Source of the DNA: Bog-473 sp963807775
GTDB lineage: Bacteria > Actinomycetota > Acidimicrobiia > Acidimicrobiales > RAAP-2
Assembly (NCBI GenBank): GCA_963807775.1
Contig: CAWECY010000008.1
Location: 1 to 64,000, forward strand
Direction of reading: 5' to 3'
DNA length: 64,000 nt
The translations under genes were made by a program, and so were the position numbers. A model generated the notes under the pieces. It ran no database searches. It saw nothing but the letters and a program-made list of their open reading frames with translations, and had not been told where the DNA came from. Below are positions 62,173 through 64,000 of this stretch, one piece after another. Within the stretch, counting starts at the first letter, position 1. Every line of letters starts with the position of its first letter.

Positions 62173-62391
62173 TCAGTTCGGCACTAACCAAGTCACCAGA
62201 ATGACGTCGCCAGGCAGGTCCGGTCGCAACAAGGCCGACTGAGCTTGCTCCCGAGCATTTTCAGGGTCGTTTGGACTGCCGGTTGGCTCAAAAACGCTCA
62301 AGGCATTCTCAAAGAACGTTCCATCGTCGCTGTAGTCCCGCACGTCGAGACCGAGCACTACACGATTGGCCCGAGCCAATGAATCTGTCAA
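62173..62391 (-). pseudogene. 3' fragment of a hypothetical gene cut by the IS21 element
   Basis: A frame of 72 codons (DSLARANRVVLGLDVRDYSD onward, ending VILVTWLVPN) opens at the very edge of the IS21 terminal repeat with a TTG that is part of the element. The natural start is therefore missing, and the gene was probably interrupted by the insertion. Family not recognised. Confidence 0.4.
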
Positions 62392-62520
62392 CGGCCATCA
62401 GAATTTCCCCACAGGCGGCCATGTAATTTCCCCGCGGACGGCCACGAGAAGTCCCCAGGGACGGCCATTGGAATTCCCCAGGGACGGCCACGAGAACTCC
62501 CCGCGGACGGCCACGTTGTG
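62392..62520 (+). repeat. Six 23-24-bp direct repeats at IS21 terminus
   Basis: CGGCCA occurs at 62392, 62416, 62439, 62462, 62485 and 62508, each followed by three variable bases, AAxTCCCC and a short tail (consensus CGGCCAnnnGAAnTCCCCnnGG). Spacing is 24, then four times 23 bp. These are transposase binding sites typical of IS21 ends. Confidence 0.85.
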
Positions 62521-62528
62521 GGTCGGGT

Positions 62529-63311
62529 TCAGTCGTCGAGAGGCTTCACCCCCTTGCCCGAGGTGGCGTCGGCCAGACGCACCGATTCCCCTTCGGTGAC
62601 GATCACGTGGGCATGGTGAAGGAGCCGGTCCACGAGCGCTGAGGCGATCGTCTTGTCCATCAGCTGGTCCAGTCCCGAAGGGTGCAGGTTCGACGAGATC
62701 GCCACCGAGCGCTTCTCGTAGGCGGCGTCGACGAGGCGGTACAGGCCCTCGGCGGCATCGGCCGAGACCGGCAGAAGTCCTATGTCGTCGACCACGGTGA
62801 GCGACACCGACGAGAGCGCGGCGAAGGCCTTGGAGACCGAGTCGTCGACGCGGTGGCGGCGCACCAGGGCCCCGAGATCCTCGACGGAGAACCAGGCCAC
62901 GCTCAAGCCGTCTTCGACGGCCTTTTGCCCGAGCGCTTCGAGCCAGTGGCTCTTGCCCGTGCCGCTCGGCCCGGCAATGGCCAGGTTCTCGTGTCGCGGC
63001 ACCCACTCGAGGGTGGCCAGACCCTGCTGGGTGGCCGCAGGTATCGACGAGCGCGAGGGCACCCAGCTCTCGAGGGTCTTGCCGGCGGGGAAGTGAGCCC
63101 GGCGCCGCTTGACCTCCATGGTGGAGCGATCGCGTCCCTCGGCCTCGTGGCTGAGCAGCACCCGGAGCATCTCCGCGGGGTCCCAGCGCTGGGCCTGGGC
63201 GGTGCGCACGACATCTTCGAGCTGCTCGCGTACGTACTTGAGGCGAAGCCGCCGACACAGGGCGGTCACCTCGTCGAGGGCCACCTGCGAGGTCGCTACT
63301 CGTTCGCTCAT
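62529..63311 (-). CDS. istB: IS21 helper ATPase IstB
   Basis: A 260-residue AAA+ protein: Walker A at GPSGTGKSHWLEALG (114-128), Walker B SLTVVDDIGLLP, sensor region RRSVAISSNLHPSGLDQLMD. The N-terminal helical domain is MSERVATSQVALDEVTALCR onward. IstB remodels the target complex for the IstA transposase. The start overlaps the stop of the small upstream ORF (ATGA). Confidence 0.92.
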   Translation of the reverse strand: MSERVATSQVALDEVTALCRRLRLKYVREQLEDVVRTAQAQRWDPAEMLRVLLSHEAEGRDRSTMEVKRRRAHFPAGKTLESWVPSRSSIPAATQQGLATLEWVPRHENLAIAGPSGTGKSHWLEALGQKAVEDGLSVAWFSVEDLGALVRRHRVDDSVSKAFAALSSVSLTVVDDIGLLPVSADAAEGLYRLVDAAYEKRSVAISSNLHPSGLDQLMDKTIASALVDRLLHHAHVIVTEGESVRLADATSGKGVKPLDD

Positions 63312-63511
63312 GACGTTGCCACCACGATGGCGTCGCGCAGACGTCGGCAGTCCTGCGCGATCTCGTCGGCGTCGTAGCCCGCCCCGCTCGAGGCGCACAA
63401 GATGGTGCACAAGGAGCCGGAACGATGGGCGCAGATCTCGATGATGAACTCGAGCAACTCCATGAGCTCGACGGCGTCGAGCGCGTCGATGCAGACAGGG
63501 GCGGGGCTCAT
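63308..63511 (-). CDS. Small ORF between istA and istB
   Basis: A 67-residue frame (MSPAPVCIDALDAVELMELL onward) overlaps both neighbours by ATGA, giving a three-gene chain. It is acidic and helical, with three Cys. Classical IS21 elements have istA directly overlapping istB, so this is an added element gene. No family recognised. Confidence 0.6.
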   Translation of the reverse strand: MSPAPVCIDALDAVELMELLEFIIEICAHRSGSLCTILCASSGAGYDADEIAQDCRRLRDAIVVATS

Positions 63512-64000
63512 TGCTCACCCTCCTCGTCCTGGTCGCCCGAAGTGACGCTCTGCGCACCGAGGGCCGACCACATCTGGGTGCCCTGAGCCAAAGAGTGCTC
63601 TGGTGGTGGGACGACCACCCCGGCCACCCCTCCCGCGCCGTGCACCAAGATGGAGTCGAGGTCACCGGCACCGAAACGCCCGGCCATGGCCGCGAGGCCG
63701 AGGGCGGCATCCACCGCGCTCTGACCGTGCAGCGAGGCCAACGTGACCGCCTCGGCCATCCGGGTCTCGATCCTGCGGGCGCCGCAGGCGGCCGCCTCGA
63801 CGAGGTAGAGCTTGGCTCCCTCGCCGAGGGCCAGGAAGGCCGCCTCCGAAGGTCTCTTGGCCTTGGGCTGGCGATGCAGCGGATCCGCCGGGTGCTCTCG
63901 GTAGTGGGCGTCGACGATGGAGGCCCCACCGGCACCGAGGAGATCGTGACGGGCCACCTCGGTGGCTCCCGTTCCCTCACCGGCGACAATGACCACCTCG
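63508..64000 (-). CDS. istA: IS21 transposase IstA, C-terminal part (partial)
   Basis: About 160 residues covering the C-terminal beta-barrel and tail of an IstA: EVARHDLLGAGGASIVDAHY, AAFLALGEGAKLYLVEAAAC and GDLDSILVHGAGGVAGVVV. The catalytic DDE core lies beyond the window, so the copy cannot be judged for function. The match is to the common actinobacterial IS21 pattern and is recognisable despite the cut. Confidence 0.8.
   Translation of the reverse strand, partial: EVVIVAGEGTGATEVARHDLLGAGGASIVDAHYREHPADPLHRQPKAKRPSEAAFLALGEGAKLYLVEAAACGARRIETRMAEAVTLASLHGQSAVDAALGLAAMAGRFGAGDLDSILVHGAGGVAGVVVPPPEHSLAQGTQMWSALGAQSVTSGDQDEEGEQ

Larger units (their letters stand above)
62386..64000. mobile_element. 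IS21-family element (right part outside window)
   Basis: The left terminus begins TGTCAACGGCC at 62386, followed by six 23-bp repeats, istB, a small ORF and the C-terminal part of istA. All genes read leftward. The other end lies beyond base 64000. IS21 elements carry multiple terminal repeats as transposase binding sites and need both IstA and IstB. Confidence 0.8.

Noticed and set aside
62392..62520. Regularly spaced repeats resembling a CRISPR array
   Set aside because: Unit is 23 bp with no unique spacers of 30 or more bases, repeats are degenerate in the middle, and istA/istB flank it; these are IS21 terminal sites.

Overview
This is a GC-rich (about 65-70 % by eye) bacterial window, most likely from an actinomycete of the Acidimicrobiia type and possibly a metagenome assembly. 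The taxonomic hints are a protein of the mycothiol-dependent Rv2466c thioredoxin-like family, a DivIVA-domain protein, a PknB-type kinase, frequent GTG starts, and abundant acyl-CoA, P450, Baeyer-Villiger monooxygenase and sulfotransferase genes. The genus assignment is inference only.

Layout. 1-3.8 kb is mobile DNA: an IS66-type element with terminal repeats, a broken transposase and an opposite-strand passenger gene, a small DivIVA gene, and a complete IS5-family element inserted in the stop codon of a membrane-protein gene. 4.5-11.7 kb holds recognisable genes (phosphotransferase, nitronate monooxygenase, nitroreductase, DUF2237, SRPBCC, M20 peptidase, SDR, DsbA-like) that are nearly all interrupted by single-base-scale frame changes. 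This looks more like poor consensus than genuine decay. 11.8-21.4 kb is a catabolic block: PhyH oxygenase, TrmO, two ABC-2 permeases, Baeyer-Villiger monooxygenase plus haloalkane dehalogenase, P450, acyl-CoA dehydrogenase and alpha/beta hydrolase. A DDE insertion sequence with a 42-bp internal duplication follows.

22.7-34.3 kb carries a His-rich membrane-anchored protein, a class III CoA-transferase / beta-carbonic anhydrase / 2-hydroxyacid dehydrogenase operon, an L,D-transpeptidase with surface repeats, a soluble transhydrogenase, glutamine synthetase I with Phe at the usual adenylylation Tyr, a metallo-beta-lactamase-fold hydrolase and a receptor-type Ser/Thr kinase. 34.4-47.8 kb has a second Baeyer-Villiger monooxygenase with a zinc alcohol dehydrogenase, a sulfide:quinone-reductase-like flavoprotein, tRNA-Val(GAC), a second PhyH oxygenase, an exonuclease, a frameshifted GH92 mannosidase, a quinone oxidoreductase and a sulfotransferase. 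48.0-53.1 kb is a complete branched-chain amino-acid-type ABC importer (binding protein, fused permease, two ATPases), preceded by a palindrome resembling a KstR operator.

53.6-56.4 kb is a reverse-transsulfuration pair, cystathionine gamma-synthase/lyase and cystathionine beta-synthase, the latter with an unusual roughly 100-residue N-terminal extension. At 56.9 kb lies a 3' half-tRNA-Cys, the expected scar of a tRNA-targeting integrative element. To its right are visibly less GC-rich, fragmentary accessory genes (TetR remnant, SnoaL-like, BNR-repeat secreted protein, sulfotransferase) and a long-form glyA preceded by a convincing ZTP riboswitch. The window ends in an IS21-type element with six 23-bp terminal repeats, an istB, a small middle ORF and the 3' part of istA.
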